A DNA stretch of 32,314 nt from Monoraphidium neglectum (Eukaryota; Chlorophyta; Chlorophyceae; Sphaeropleales; Selenastraceae). Below the pieces are notes generated by a model that saw nothing but the letters and a program-made list of their open reading frames with translations, was not told where the DNA came from and did no database searches. Shown here piece by piece: positions 20,384 to 31,025 of this stretch. A program made the translations under genes and the position numbers. Numbering within the stretch: position 1 is the stretch's first letter; every line of letters starts with the position of its first letter. Where the stretch lies: NCBI RefSeq assembly GCF_000611645.1, contig NW_014013503.1, positions 9,204-41,517 on the forward strand. The letters are read 5' to 3'.

Positions 20384-22487
20384 ATGGCCCCTGCTGGCCT
20401 GCACCCAGGCGACCGCTCCATGCGCGCGGCCGCGCCCCCCCGGCCCCGGCCCGCAGGCGCGGCAGCGTTGTCACGCTCCGCCAGCCGCGCACGCCGGCGC
20501 ACGCTGCTCGACGCGATCGCCGCGGACGAGCCGACCCTCTTCCTGCGGCTGCTGGACGGCTCCTCGGTCCCAGCGCACCGGGAGCTGCTGCAGTTTGTGT
20601 CGAGCTGCGTCAAGGGCCTGCCACCAGGTGGGCGAGCGCGGGCGATGTGCGGTCATCCCTCTGGGCATGACTGCACTGGTCGATTGCATTATAACCAACA
20701 CCCCATCAAAGTCAATCAGGGCGCGCACGGTTGACCTGAAGATCAAGACAGCGAAGCCTTGGGGGTTTGCCAGCCATGCTGCGTGCCCCCGCACACCCGC
20801 GCTGTGCCGGGGTGTGGCGCCCTGCGGCGCTGAGCGAGCGCCCCGTTGCGACTGTCCAACGCGCTGCAGGGGACAGCTGGGACCTGAGCGGGGTGCTGGT
20901 GGAAGGGGAGCCCGTGTCGCGGGACGTGGTTGTGGCGTGGGTGGAGGTCGTCTATAACGGTGCGCCCTTACCTTGCGACCGACCCGGCGCACCGCCGCAC
21001 GCCCAGCTGCCGCCCCCGTCCCCGCCGGCCCGCGGCGCTTGTTCCGCTGCGTCTGCGAGCATGATTAGCCTTTCAAGGGGCCTGCCCGTCCCAGCCTGCT
21101 GCCGTGGCACACCGACCTGCTGCGGCCCAACCGTCTGTGCGCCGCAGCCTCGCCCACCTCATACGCCGACGACGGCGCTGAGCTGGCGCCGGACGATGCC
21201 GGCCGCGGCGTCCCCGCCGCCGCGCTGCTGCTGTTCGCCGACGCCGTCGGCTCCAGCGGCCGCGTCGTGCGCGCGTGCTACGAGCGGTGCCGCGGGCAGT
21301 TTGACGCGCTGCGCGTCAAGCTCGGCAGCGAGCAGCTGCAGCTGAGCCTGGATGGGCGCGGCTACTGCTGCCTGCCCAGCGGGGACCTGATAGAGTGCAC
21401 GGGTGAGGCGGGCCGGGGCGGCTTGGTCCTGCAATTGCCGCTGTTGGATTCGGGTGCTGGTGGGATGCCGAGCCGCTTGGTCACTTTGCAGGGATTTGCA
21501 GTCGTCACCAAGTGTGGCAGTCCGTCCCACCCCTTCCTCTCAGGTTCGACGGCTGTTGTTGCTCTCACAGCCATGTTCTGCTCTCGAAGAACAAGACAAA
21601 GTCTGACCCCACGAACATGATCGCACTGCGCCGCCGCTGCACCTATCTCCGCAGTGTCGCGCGACGAGGTCATCAGGCAGCTTCCCATGCCCCAGGAGGC
21701 CGCGTTCAAAGTAATTCGCCCCCAGGTGCGGCCGCTGCAGGGCCTTGTGTGCGACGACTGGAAGAGGAACGAGGCATCGCCCTGTGGCACGAGCTCCGGG
21801 CCTGCTGGCTGCCAGGCGGCAGGCGCCGAACGCACCATTGCGGCGCCAGCACCACGCCCCGGCCGTCGCCGGCGTCAGTACAGCCTCTTATCTTGGCAAA
21901 ACCTGCCATGAAAGCGCTGCCTCGCCTGAAACTCAGCGACAGGCTACCAAACTCCCATGCCAAAGCGGAGGCGCCGGCGATAATCGCCCCCGCCCCGCGC
22001 CCCTTCCACCCCACCCCAAAAGGTCGCCGCCCAGCTGGAGCCGATGCTGCACCTGGCCTACCGCCTCGGCCTGGACGAGCTGCGCGCCAAGCTGCACGCC
22101 TTCATCCTCGCCAACACCATGTTCCGCTCCTCCCTGCTGACCCGCCCCCTGCTGACATCAGCCGTCTTCAGCGAGCGCGTGATGGCGGCCGTCGACCGCC
22201 GCGCGCTGCGGGACGCGTGGGTCGACTCGATTGTGTATGGCGCGGGCGACGTGGCGCGCGACGGGGGCTTGTTTGAGGTCTCGTCGATCAGCGCGGGCGG
22301 CGTCGTCGCGGCGGACGTGGCGCTGAGGCGGCCGTTCATGGGGTCGCCCGCCGGGACGCGTGTCAAGCTGGATGTTGACCTGCGGACGGGCCAGATGTGC
22401 CGCGACGATGGGGAGGTCTGCATGGTGGGCGCGGACGTGGGGAGCCCCCAGGGAGGAATTTTGGTTCGGGCGGGATTTGAAGTTTAG
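20384..22487 (+). CDS. BTB-domain protein with BACK-like helical region
   Basis: Exons: 20384-20627, 20870-20959, 21148-21402, 21655-21710, 22023-22487. Phases agree and the product has 369 residues. After a Pro/Ala/Arg-rich leader, residues about 50-80 read LFLRLLDGSSVPAHRELLQF, the BTB pattern in which the DGSSVPAHR turn precedes the first helix. GDSWDLSGVLVEGEPVSRDV and WVEVVYN continue the fold, and FADAVGSSGRVV and LHLAYRLGLDELRAKLHAF supply later helices. The C-terminal 110 residues, with repeated short beta-like strands and GGILVRAGFEV, match nothing I know. BTB proteins often recruit targets to cullin-3 ubiquitin ligases, but no Kelch or MATH partner domain is present. ATG 20384 has good context (CGCATGGCC); ATG 20420 is an alternative. 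The last acceptor is AAAAG rather than CAG. Role is unknown. Confidence 0.72.
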
Positions 22488-24235
22488 GGTTTTGTCGGGA
22501 CCGGTTGAACGGCCTCTTGGGGCACATGCAGGGGACCGGGTGGGTCTTGGGGCGAGGGGGGCAGCAGCTGGGTCTGATTTCAATCAGGGGTTGAGGGGCA
22601 GAGAGTGTTGAGAGCAGTGGAGAAGAGGGACGGGCACTGCCTCGCTTTGCAGGTATCTTGTTGAGTCATGCTGTGCCCGCCGGTGGGCCTGCGCTCGGGA
22701 GGGAGCTGGTGCAGGCAGCGGTCCACCGCATGCAGCAGCAGAGGCAGCAGCAAGGCAAGGCTCTCAGCGTCTGGCGGATGCGACAAAAGTGATCCAACTG
22801 CAACAACTGCAAAGTTGCGCACCCAGGCGCTCCCCAGCCATCCGCAAAACACGCAGAAGCCAGGCCAATGTTCCATATGGTCTCTGCCTGACTTCATCCC
22901 CCTGCCCCGCTGGCCCCCCTCTCAGGTGTGCAAGCTCGTGGTTGGAGGAGCGTTCTGAGTGCGTCGCCGCCACAGGCCATGTTTGGCCCCTGGGCGGCCC
23001 CCTGGCTCCCCTCCTTGTGCCTGGGAGAACCCGCCTGTTGCTGCAAGCCACACAACAACAAATTGCGTCCGCACCCTCCCCCCAATATGTCTGACGGCGC
23101 ATTGTGACCCGCCGTATCCTGCCTTCTGGCTGGCTTGATTCAACACCCCTTGACCTGACCTGCTGTCCAGTTGTGAGTCGTGATCCCACTTATTGAGATG
23201 TTCCTCACTGCCATTGGCCACTGCGCGCCAACGTTATGGCGCCTGCATTTTTGATATTACGATCCCTGCGCAAGTGCCCCTGCACTTGTTGGCAGTACTG
23301 CATTGCCCGGAGTGATGAGATGCTGATGTTGCAGGTATAAAGCGCTTGCCTCAGCAGCACGGATGGATTGCAAGCAGGTAAGCACGGGTCGGCTTGATTC
23401 AACGGCGCATTCAGGCCATGCGAGCTTTCGCAGCAAACTCCAAGTAAACAAAGGCGGGCTTGATGCACGTGCAGGGCAGCCACGGCTGGCTTGGTGGCCA
23501 ACACCACATGGAGCCCAAGAGATCCTCTGCAGCAGATTCAAACGAAGGTAAGGTGGACTCCGGCTGGGGCCACGCTTGGTCAATGTCCAGCACGTTGACC
23601 ACGCAGACCGCCAGATGCACCACATGGTGCGACCTGATGAACACTCAAGGCCCTGGGCCCATCCCAAACAGCAGGTATCCCGCGGCCCCCGAAAAGATAG
23701 GCTGGATGCAGTGCAGAAGAGGACGAAGATGTGCATGCGACGGGCGTCCGCGTCGCTGGCAAGCAATGCTCTTGGCACGGCATACGCGCGCACATGCGCA
23801 GCGCAAACACATGCTCTCTTCTCTCTCTCTCTCTCTCTCACGCGCGCACACGCACGCACCCTCACACGCACAGATGCACACACATACACAAATACACATG
23901 TACACGCATGGCCTCTGCCAAGCCCAGTCGTCAGATCACGAGCAGCGTTTCATGATGGAGCAGCTGCACCCTGCATCAGGACACCCCTATGGGGACTGCC
24001 CGACCTCATTCACTTCTTCGCATCCTACCCAAATCCCAAGCCCAAAGTTCAAAGCCTCCTGCATAAATCCCAAATCCCAAACGCCGCCGCCGCGTCTCAC
24101 CGACTGACACACCAGCCATATTCAACTGAATAGCACACAGCCGACCGACTGTAGCCGATGCACGATCGACACACGCGAGCCGCGCGCCGTTGATGGCGCG
24201 CGGATCCGTCAAGTGACACATACCGCAGGTCGTGA
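22488..24235. other. Intergenic between converging BTB and starch synthase genes
   Basis: 1.75 kb that should contain both 3' UTRs. No gene is supported. It contains a CT/CA microsatellite (23817-23905) and an exact 13-base direct repeat, GGCTTGATTCAAC, at 23132 and 23391. A minus-strand frame of about 165 codons (23905-23411) is broken by one TGA at 23649-23647. I could not match its product to a family. Confidence 0.4.
23817..23905. repeat. CT then CA/CG microsatellite
   Basis: A pure CT run (about 23818-23840) passes into CACG and CA repeats up to about 23905. The alternating purine-pyrimidine part could adopt Z-DNA and the CT part a triplex. It lies between two converging genes. Confidence 0.75.
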
Positions 24236-27200
24236 CTAACCCAGGCAGCTGCGGTACAGGTCCAGGTACGACTGGGCGGAGCGCGACCAGCTCCAGTCCT
24301 GCTGCATCGCGCGGGGCACCAGCTCCCTGCGCCACCAGTCGTGGCCGGTGTAGTAGGCGTCCAGGGCGCGGTGGACGGCCGCCTCCACGCGGTGCTCCTC
24401 GCGCCCTTGTGGCGGGTCCAGTGTTGGAGCAGTTGAGCATGCAGGGTCAGTTGGCGGAGGGGTTGAGGTACGTGTGGCCACGGCGGAAGGAAAACGGACG
24501 CTGCAAGGGCGCCGCGAGGCCGGAGGTGCGCATGCAAGGTGCAGCTTGCCTGTATGAGGAGCCGCAGGGCGGGCACGCTCGTGTGGCGCGAGGGGCGGCC
24601 CGCTGGCAGGGGAGGGCGCCTCCAGCCCTTCCCCATGAAGGGGGGGGGCGTCTTCAGGGACTGCATCCACGGGCGCACGCACGCGCGCACACACACATAC
24701 ACAGGCTGCACCCCTGGCAGAGGTACCCGGCTCACCGCTGAAGACGAACCCGTTGCGCTCGTGCTCAGGCACGTGGTTGTCGGCTACGTCACGCACCGTG
24801 TCCGCCAGCCCGCCAGTGTGGTTGACGATGGGGATGGTGCCTGCGGGGGCAACAGGGCGTAGGCGTTGTGCATGATGGCGCAGGAGGGGTGGCGCGCTGG
24901 CACAGCAGTGCGACCATGCGTGCACTGCGCTGTTTGTCCTCCGTGGTGCAGACGAGGCCGACAGGGGCAATGCAGGGAGCTGGCATGCTGCGGGGGTAGG
25001 CTGCCGGGCCGGGCGGCGCCCAAACAGACAGCAGAAAAGGAGGCCGCCACCGGGCGCCCCGCCCCTCACCATAGCGCAGGGCGATGAGCTGGGTGAGTCC
25101 GCAGGGCTCAAAGAATGAGGGGATCTGAGGGGGTGGGGGTGGGCGCCGCAGGGCGTTTTGCCAGTGACATGGTCGGAGGAAGGACGCTGATGAGGTGTGT
25201 GTCGAGGGGGGGACACCAGGTAGACCGATTACGCACTGGGCGGCAACATCACAAGGCGACGCGTGCATCAGGCGGAGGCCCGGTGCTGTGACGCGGCTGG
25301 TCGCGCGCAGGCCGCGGCCGGCCGGGGCGCGGTTTTGCGTCGCCTCACCACACCCACTCGCTCGGTCTAGAATTCGAACTAGAGCCCGCAAACCTGCACA
25401 ACGCCGCACCCCTTGACCTTCCGCGCCTGCACCCTGCAACCAGCACGCTTACGCAGCCCCCAGCCTAGGCGGCAACGGGTATCATGCCTTCAACCGCCAA
25501 CAGCACGTCCGAGCCCCCCAACATCATGCCTGCAGCCACCAGCGTCATGCCTGCACCCACCAGAATCATGTCAGCCCCGGCGTAGATCCTGTGGGCCAGG
25601 CCCTCGTCGTAGCGCAGCACCAGCCGCGCGTCGCCGCCGCGCCAGTAATCCCTCGCCATGTCCTCCCACTGCCGCTGCACCTCCGGCTCGGACGCGGTGC
25701 CCAGGACAATCACCTGGGGTGAGTAGAATGGGGGTGGGCAGGGTGGCCAGCAGGGTGGTGGCTGCTGGGTGACATATGAGACACCATTGTGCAACACATT
25801 GCACGACGCGTTGCGGGCACTGCACCGTCATGTATTCGTCATCGTGCGCGCGGCTGCAGCTGACAGCGCACGCATCAGCGCACCACTCTGCTCGAGGGTG
25901 CAAGACGCCTGCGCAGTGGCCCTGCTTGCTGCCCACCCCTGGCATCTGTCCGGGCCGCCAACCTGTGCGCCCCTTGCGATGGCCGTCTTGATGCCGTGAA
26001 GGATCAGCGGCAACCCTTTTTGCACGGTCAGCCGGGACACCACCACCAGCAGCGGCCGCCCTGTTTGCACCTTTGGCAGCTGCAGCTGCCCGCCCGACCC
26101 ATTCCCGTTGCCTTCGTGCTGCTGCTGCTGGTGGTGGTGATGATGCTGCTGGCCCCAGCCATGCCGCTGCTGCTGCAGCACCCAGTCCGGCTCTGTGTAT
26201 GGCAGTCCGAGCTCCTCCAACAACCGCCGCTTGCAAGTCTCCTTGCCGCTCGGCGAAGCTGCCGAGAAGCGGGCGGGCAGAAGGGGGTCGTGCTCGGGGC
26301 ACCATGACTCATGGTCGATGCCATTCAGGACGCCGCTGAACTTGTAATGGTGCTGTGACAGGATGGCCTGCGAGTGAGCGTGTGTGGCAAAGCGGATTTC
26401 CCTTTCATGTTTGCTTGATCAAAAGGAATGGTGCATGAGGGGTTTAGCCATATGCAGGCCCAAGTGCGTGTCTGCGGCCTCGACTGTCACGGAGCCTGCA
26501 GCCTCATCCACTGGCGCGCCAGTCCCAGCCCCCTGCCCCTCGCCCACGCGACCACCTGCGCCCCCATGCCGTAATCGGGCGTGAAAACCTCCCGGGCATA
26601 GCTGGGGCTGACGGTGGTGGTGCGGTCGCTGAACACCACTGCGCCGCGCAGCAGGCTGCAGTCGTGCTGGCCGGGCGTGAAGCCGGGGCGGCTGTCGTCC
26701 AGCATGTGCCACGGCTGGGCCATGCGCTGGGGGTCGAGGCCGACCTGGATGTGTGGTGTGGGGGGTGGCGAAAAAAAAATGGCGGGCCAAGCAACTTTTT
26801 ACGCGCATGCCTCATTGACATGTTTGACACGCCTCATTGACAATGACATCAGCGTCTTTGCACAGTGCGATACGTTGCAGATGGACAGCTGCAGGCGGAG
26901 GCGGCCGGGGTTTTTGCTAGGTGTGAGCAGCAGGGGTGCTGCAGAGACAGGATGCTCGGAATGCACAGCTTGCCTTGGCTAAGAAGGTGGGGGACATCCA
27001 GCCCTGGAAGGCCTAAGGGAGTGGGCAGGGCAACGAGGTAGGGCAGGGGTCAGCGGCAGGGGTCCACCAGTGCTGCGCCTGCATGAACAATGGCAGCGGC
27101 ATCTGCGGCTGGCTGCAAGCAAAGGCAGGCGCTTGGCCAGCGAGGACGCGGCAAGGTGGCTGCCAGGTTGGATGGGGATGGCCTGCGTTCTCACGATGTT

Positions 27201-30172
27201 GTGGATGGTGAACACGCAGCGCGGCCGCGACAGCCCGCGGCCTCGGTACTCCTCGGCCAGCAGCGGCGCCTGCGCGCGCAGGCAGCAGGGGCAGACGCCA
27301 CAACACAATGAGTGAGCTTTCTGTGGTGTTTTGCGGTGCCGTGCTTCCTTCACCGAGCTCAGTGTAGCTCGCTGCAGTTCCAAGGGGCCATCCAGGACGT
27401 GTATTCCCAGATGCATGCCGAGCAGGGGCAGCACTTGGCTGCTCACCACCGCCGCGCTCGACCAGTCATGGAGGTGTATGATGTCGGGCTGCTTGCCGCT
27501 GACGGTCAGCCACTCCAGGGCGGCGCGGGAGAAGAACATGAAGCGCTCCAGGTCGTCCGCGGCCCCGTAAAACCTGCGAGAAAGCGGCGGACCCGAGCAG
27601 TGGCGTCGGCCACATGCACCGGAGGATGGCGGTCGTTTGGAGGCGACTGCTTTGTGGCTAGTGCTGGAGGGCGCAGGCGTGCCGTTCGCATCCACCCTGA
27701 CTCGGCGTGTGCCGTGTGCGCCCTGGGGTGTATGCACCAGAAGGCCAGCGGCGGGTCGGGGAGGCGCACCGTCGCCGCCAGAAGAAGCCGTTTTCTGGCT
27801 CTAGAAGGTACACAGGCAGCCTGCACAACATAGGGTGAGGGTCGTTTGAAGTTGATTTGTGAGAAATGTAAGCAGACTCCACAATGGTTGGCCGGGGCAC
27901 ATCAGGCAAAATGCAGGTGCGCTCCGCCTGCCAACCGCCCTTACATGCCCCGCGGCGCGACTCTCACCCCACGCAAGCTGCCCGCACCACGAAACAAATC
28001 GCTTGGACTCACCCCTCTACCACGGCGCTCCACACGCGCGTTGGCACTTTGCGGCCGTCATACGCGACGTCGATGACGCGCAGCATGCGCAGATCGCTCA
28101 CGGCCGCGTAGTCACAAATGTCATACTTGGGCAGCACGACCTCACACAGGATCCCGCTGGAATCATGGATGCGGTTGGTTTGACATGTCACGGATGCGTT
28201 ACGGCAGCGGGGGTTTGGCATCGACGCATGCATCATGGCAAGAAAGGGGCGGGCCCATGGGCCGGGCCGCTCAGGCGCCCCCTGGAGTGTGGCAGGGCGA
28301 TCGCTTTCACCGCTCGCTTTCTTGCAACCGACAAGCACCCCAAAGGCTGGCGTGATGGCATCGCAGCCCGCCCCCGGCCCCCTCCCCGCCCTTGGCCCCG
28401 CCAACGTCCCGTTCACATGACCTCCAGGCCATGCGCGAGCATCAACGCGCCCCCACCTCTGCTGGTGCGCCTTGGCCAGCCCTGTGACCACGTCCCCCAG
28501 GCCGCCGACCTTGGCCACAGGCACCATCTCCGCCGCGATGTGCACAACGTGCAGCCCCGGGCGCCGCAGGAAGTTGAAGCGGCTGAGCAGCAGCGACGCG
28601 ACCGCGTGGTCGTCAGCCACCCAACGCACCTGGGTTGAGGGGGGGTGGAAGGCGGACGTTGACGAGGCGCGAGCGCCATGTGTTGTCGAGGCGTGGCTGT
28701 GACGCACCTGTGCGTGCGCGTGCATGTGTGCGCACCCAGAAGCAGTGCATCGTTTTTGAGCGCACGCACGTTGCCCAGCTGTAACAATGCTTTGACAGCG
28801 GTGCCCCAGCCGCGCACCGAGTCGTAGGCGCGTATGAGCCCAAAGTCCTGCGCCCAGGCCTTGTTCCGCAGCACCGCAAACTGCTCCGCCGTCAGCAGGC
28901 CCGCGCTCAGCAGCGCGTCGAGGCGCAGCAGCAGGCTGCTGACCAGGGACCGCAGCGCCGCCCCCTTGTGCGCGGGCAGCACCAGGCCCTCTCGGTGCTC
29001 CAGCTCGACAGACACCTAGGGTGAGATGGATCGATTGTTTTGCTTGACTAATCGGCTTGACTAGTGTAAGGGGTAATGGAACCGATTTATGACGGTCTGC
29101 GTTTGGCAAGGCTGCACATGCAAGGGGCTCCTGAGGGACGCCACGGCAGCCTCGCTGGCAGCACGTCCGGGAGGCAAGCCAGCAGGCCCCGCCTGCAAGC
29201 CACTGCTCCGGCTGCTGGTATGTGGAGCACCCTCCCCTCCCCGCCATCCGAAACGCCGCCCTCCGCTCTCCGGCGCCCCCCTCGCCTGCCAGTTCTTGCC
29301 CGCGTTATTGTCCCACAGCACGTTGCCATGGTGAGTGCCCTTGAACACCAGCTGCACGTCCGCGTGCACTGCGTTGGCCAGCTGGCTGGCGGGGATGCTG
29401 TAAACGCCCTCCCACCGGTGTGGGTCCTCCTCTGACCGCTGCAGCTCCACATCCAGCCTTGTGTGTGATGTGTGTGTGTGTGTGTGTGTAAGCGCGCGCG
29501 TGTGCGAGTGCGTGTGTGCGGGTGGGTGGGTGGATGCGTGGGTGTGGGTGGAATGGTGCGAGAAAGGGAGGGCGTGGGTGGTCAAAACAGCAGGTTGTAT
29601 GCAGGTGTGTACATACGCGAATTACGGCTGCAGGTAGGGGTGACAGAGGTGAGCCAGGGCCAGGGTGGTGCAGCAGGAGGAGACGAGTGGGCGCTGCCCC
29701 AAGGCGGTGCCGAGGGCGGCCGCCGGACGGGGTGCTGCTGCATCTTGCGAGGGGGATCGTGCGGCGATGCTAGGGGCCCGCGAGCCATAGATCGCCGCCG
29801 CACGTGCGCCGCCGCTCACGGGTAGTTCCAGCCCGAGTGGCCGGCATGCGCCCAGATGCGTTCGCACTGCTCCAGCAGGCGGCCGCGGCTGCAGTACTGC
29901 ACGTGCACGTCGTAGCTGGGCTGGGAGACGGCCATGCGCACACACCCGCCGCTGCTGACCACGCCGCCCGGTGCAGGATCGCGGAGTGCAGAGATAGCTG
30001 CCGCACCAGCATGCTGCAGGGCTGTGATCCTGGTGCCCCGCAAGCGACGGAGGCTCCGGGGCCGCTGGTTAAGACGGCCATGTGGCAGCAGCGCCGGCGC
30101 GCCGCAGTATGGGCGGGTGCGCTCCGGCTGTGCCTGGAACGAGCATGGTTGCTGCGGCGCACACCCCCACAT
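24236..30172 (-). CDS. Starch synthase, class III/IV type, with CBM53 domain, 15 exons
   Basis: Transfers glucose from ADP-glucose to alpha-1,4 chains of starch in the plastid (family GT5). Exons: 30172-29820, 29457-29286, 29015-28770, 28629-28457, 28156-28013, 27820-27770, 27573-27447, 27269-27195, 27012-26974, 26744-26556, 26367-25963, 25713-25561, 25124-25070, 24840-24736, 24405-24236; 818 residues. A CBM53-like module (about 85-175: CERIWAHAGHSGW, VLWDNNAGKNW) precedes a helical linker. The GT5 lobes carry the ADP-glucose motif KVGGLGDV (297-304), HLHDWSSA, TTVSPSYAREV, GVLNGID, FFEPCGLTQ and HTGGLADT. A Gln/His-rich insert splits the lobes in exon 11. Introns after 29286 and 26974 use GC donors. 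The start is uncertain: ATG 30172 adds an Arg/Ala-rich leader suiting a transit peptide, while ATG 29935 would lack one and may follow a TATA-like AATAAAAA at 30178-30171. More N-terminal exons are possible. Confidence 0.9.
24671..24704. repeat. CA/CG alternating tract in a starch synthase intron
   Basis: Alternating CACG, CGCG and CACA units in the intron between the exons ending at 24736 and starting at 24405. A possible Z-DNA former, otherwise unremarkable. Confidence 0.6.
25524..25563 (-). repeat. 21 bp tandem duplication across a starch synthase exon end
   Basis: Two 19-base copies differing at one position begin at 25524 and 25545 on the plus strand, period 21. The exon ends at 25561, so the duplication copies the donor. 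On the minus strand CTG|GTGGGT is followed 21 bases later by CTG|GTGGCT. Both are phase 0, and the second would add seven residues before IPSFFEPCG. Confidence 0.6.
29461..29560. repeat. TG/GC and TGGG microsatellite beside a splice acceptor
   Basis: On the plus strand TG repeats pass into GC/GT alternation and then GGTGGGTG repeats. On the coding minus strand this becomes CA repeats ending at the acceptor ACAAG before 29457. There is almost no normal polypyrimidine tract, so the CA run may serve in its place. Confidence 0.7.
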
Positions 30173-31025
30173 TTTTTATTTGCAAACGCGCGGCTGCTGC
30201 GCCGCTTTTTGGCCTGTTAGACTTCAACTTTCACAGTACTCTGCGCGACAGCGCCTGCCTGTTGATGACGGCCTGGGTCGGCGCAAACGGGTGAGTTTGA
30301 TCGGGTCCTTGAAGCAATGAATAGCGTCGCAAGCGCGCCCTCTTACTTGAGGTTAGCACGGGGTGGACGGACAAGGGACAACACAATTTGCACAGCACGA
30401 GACGGGCCAGTGCCCGTTCTCGCCATGTTACGGCTTGAAGCGTGCACGGCTTGTGTTGTACAGCTTCCGGTGGCGGCATACGGCGATCCGCGGTGATGGG
30501 TGCCTGTGTCAACTCTCGCTGTCGATTGTGTAGGCTGACTGTGATCAATCATAGGGTAGAGTAGAGCCAGAGGACGCGAGCAAAAGTGCAAATGTAGTGG
30601 TCTTTGGCTAAACATACGGTTGGCACTGAATCGATGGCACTCACGCATGTGCCCATCACCGAAGGCCCGCTGCCAACGTGCGCGCAGGAACCACTCTAGC
30701 CCAAGCAAAGTAGCCCATTGCTGGCCACGACTGTGGGCCAAGCTTTCATGGCACTTATGTCAGGACAGCAGGCATGCCACTGATTTGACACAGGCATTCA
30801 CCATTCACATAAGATATGAACCGTCGCAACATGCCCGACAATGCTTGACTGTGTCAAACTCGAACGGGCGCATCGAATTCGGTTTCAAACGGCGCGCGTC
30901 GTCGCTTTGCGTCTCCAATCCGTCTCCGTGATCAGTGCTGATACGTATGTCTGCGTCTTAAAAGCGCCTGCATGTCGGTAGGACAGGCACACTGCTAGCG
31001 GGCAGCAGATCGCCAACTCGCGGCC
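30173..31025. promoter_or_regulatory. Divergent promoter region of starch synthase and cyclin B
   Basis: About 850 bp between the outermost starch synthase ATG and the cyclin ATG. It contains two AACGG cores, the palindrome ATACGTAT (30941-30948) and a TTAAAA string near 30958, about 65 bases above the cyclin start. An exon-like island at about 30222-30293 plus is discussed in the findings. No complete gene is seen. Confidence 0.45.
30863..30892 (+). promoter_or_regulatory. Paired AACGG cores resembling plant mitosis-specific (MSA) elements
   Basis: AACGG occurs at 30863-30867 and 30888-30892, both on the sense strand, 25 bases apart and about 135-165 bases above the cyclin ATG. The first reads CTCGAACGG. 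In plants AACGG is the core of the MSA element bound by three-repeat MYB factors that drive B-cyclin genes at G2/M. Function here is inferred from core, pairing and target gene. Confidence 0.45.

Noticed and set aside
25374..25390. TTCGA-containing strings (25374, also 1370 and 19869) as tRNA T-loops
   Set aside because: No matching acceptor stem, D-arm or anticodon arm is found around any of them, and the one near 19869 is inside a coding exon.
28009..29247. 412-codon minus-strand open frame in the starch synthase
   Set aside because: It contains one true exon (28629-28457) but reads through introns on both sides; the true neighbours lie in other frames with good splice signals.
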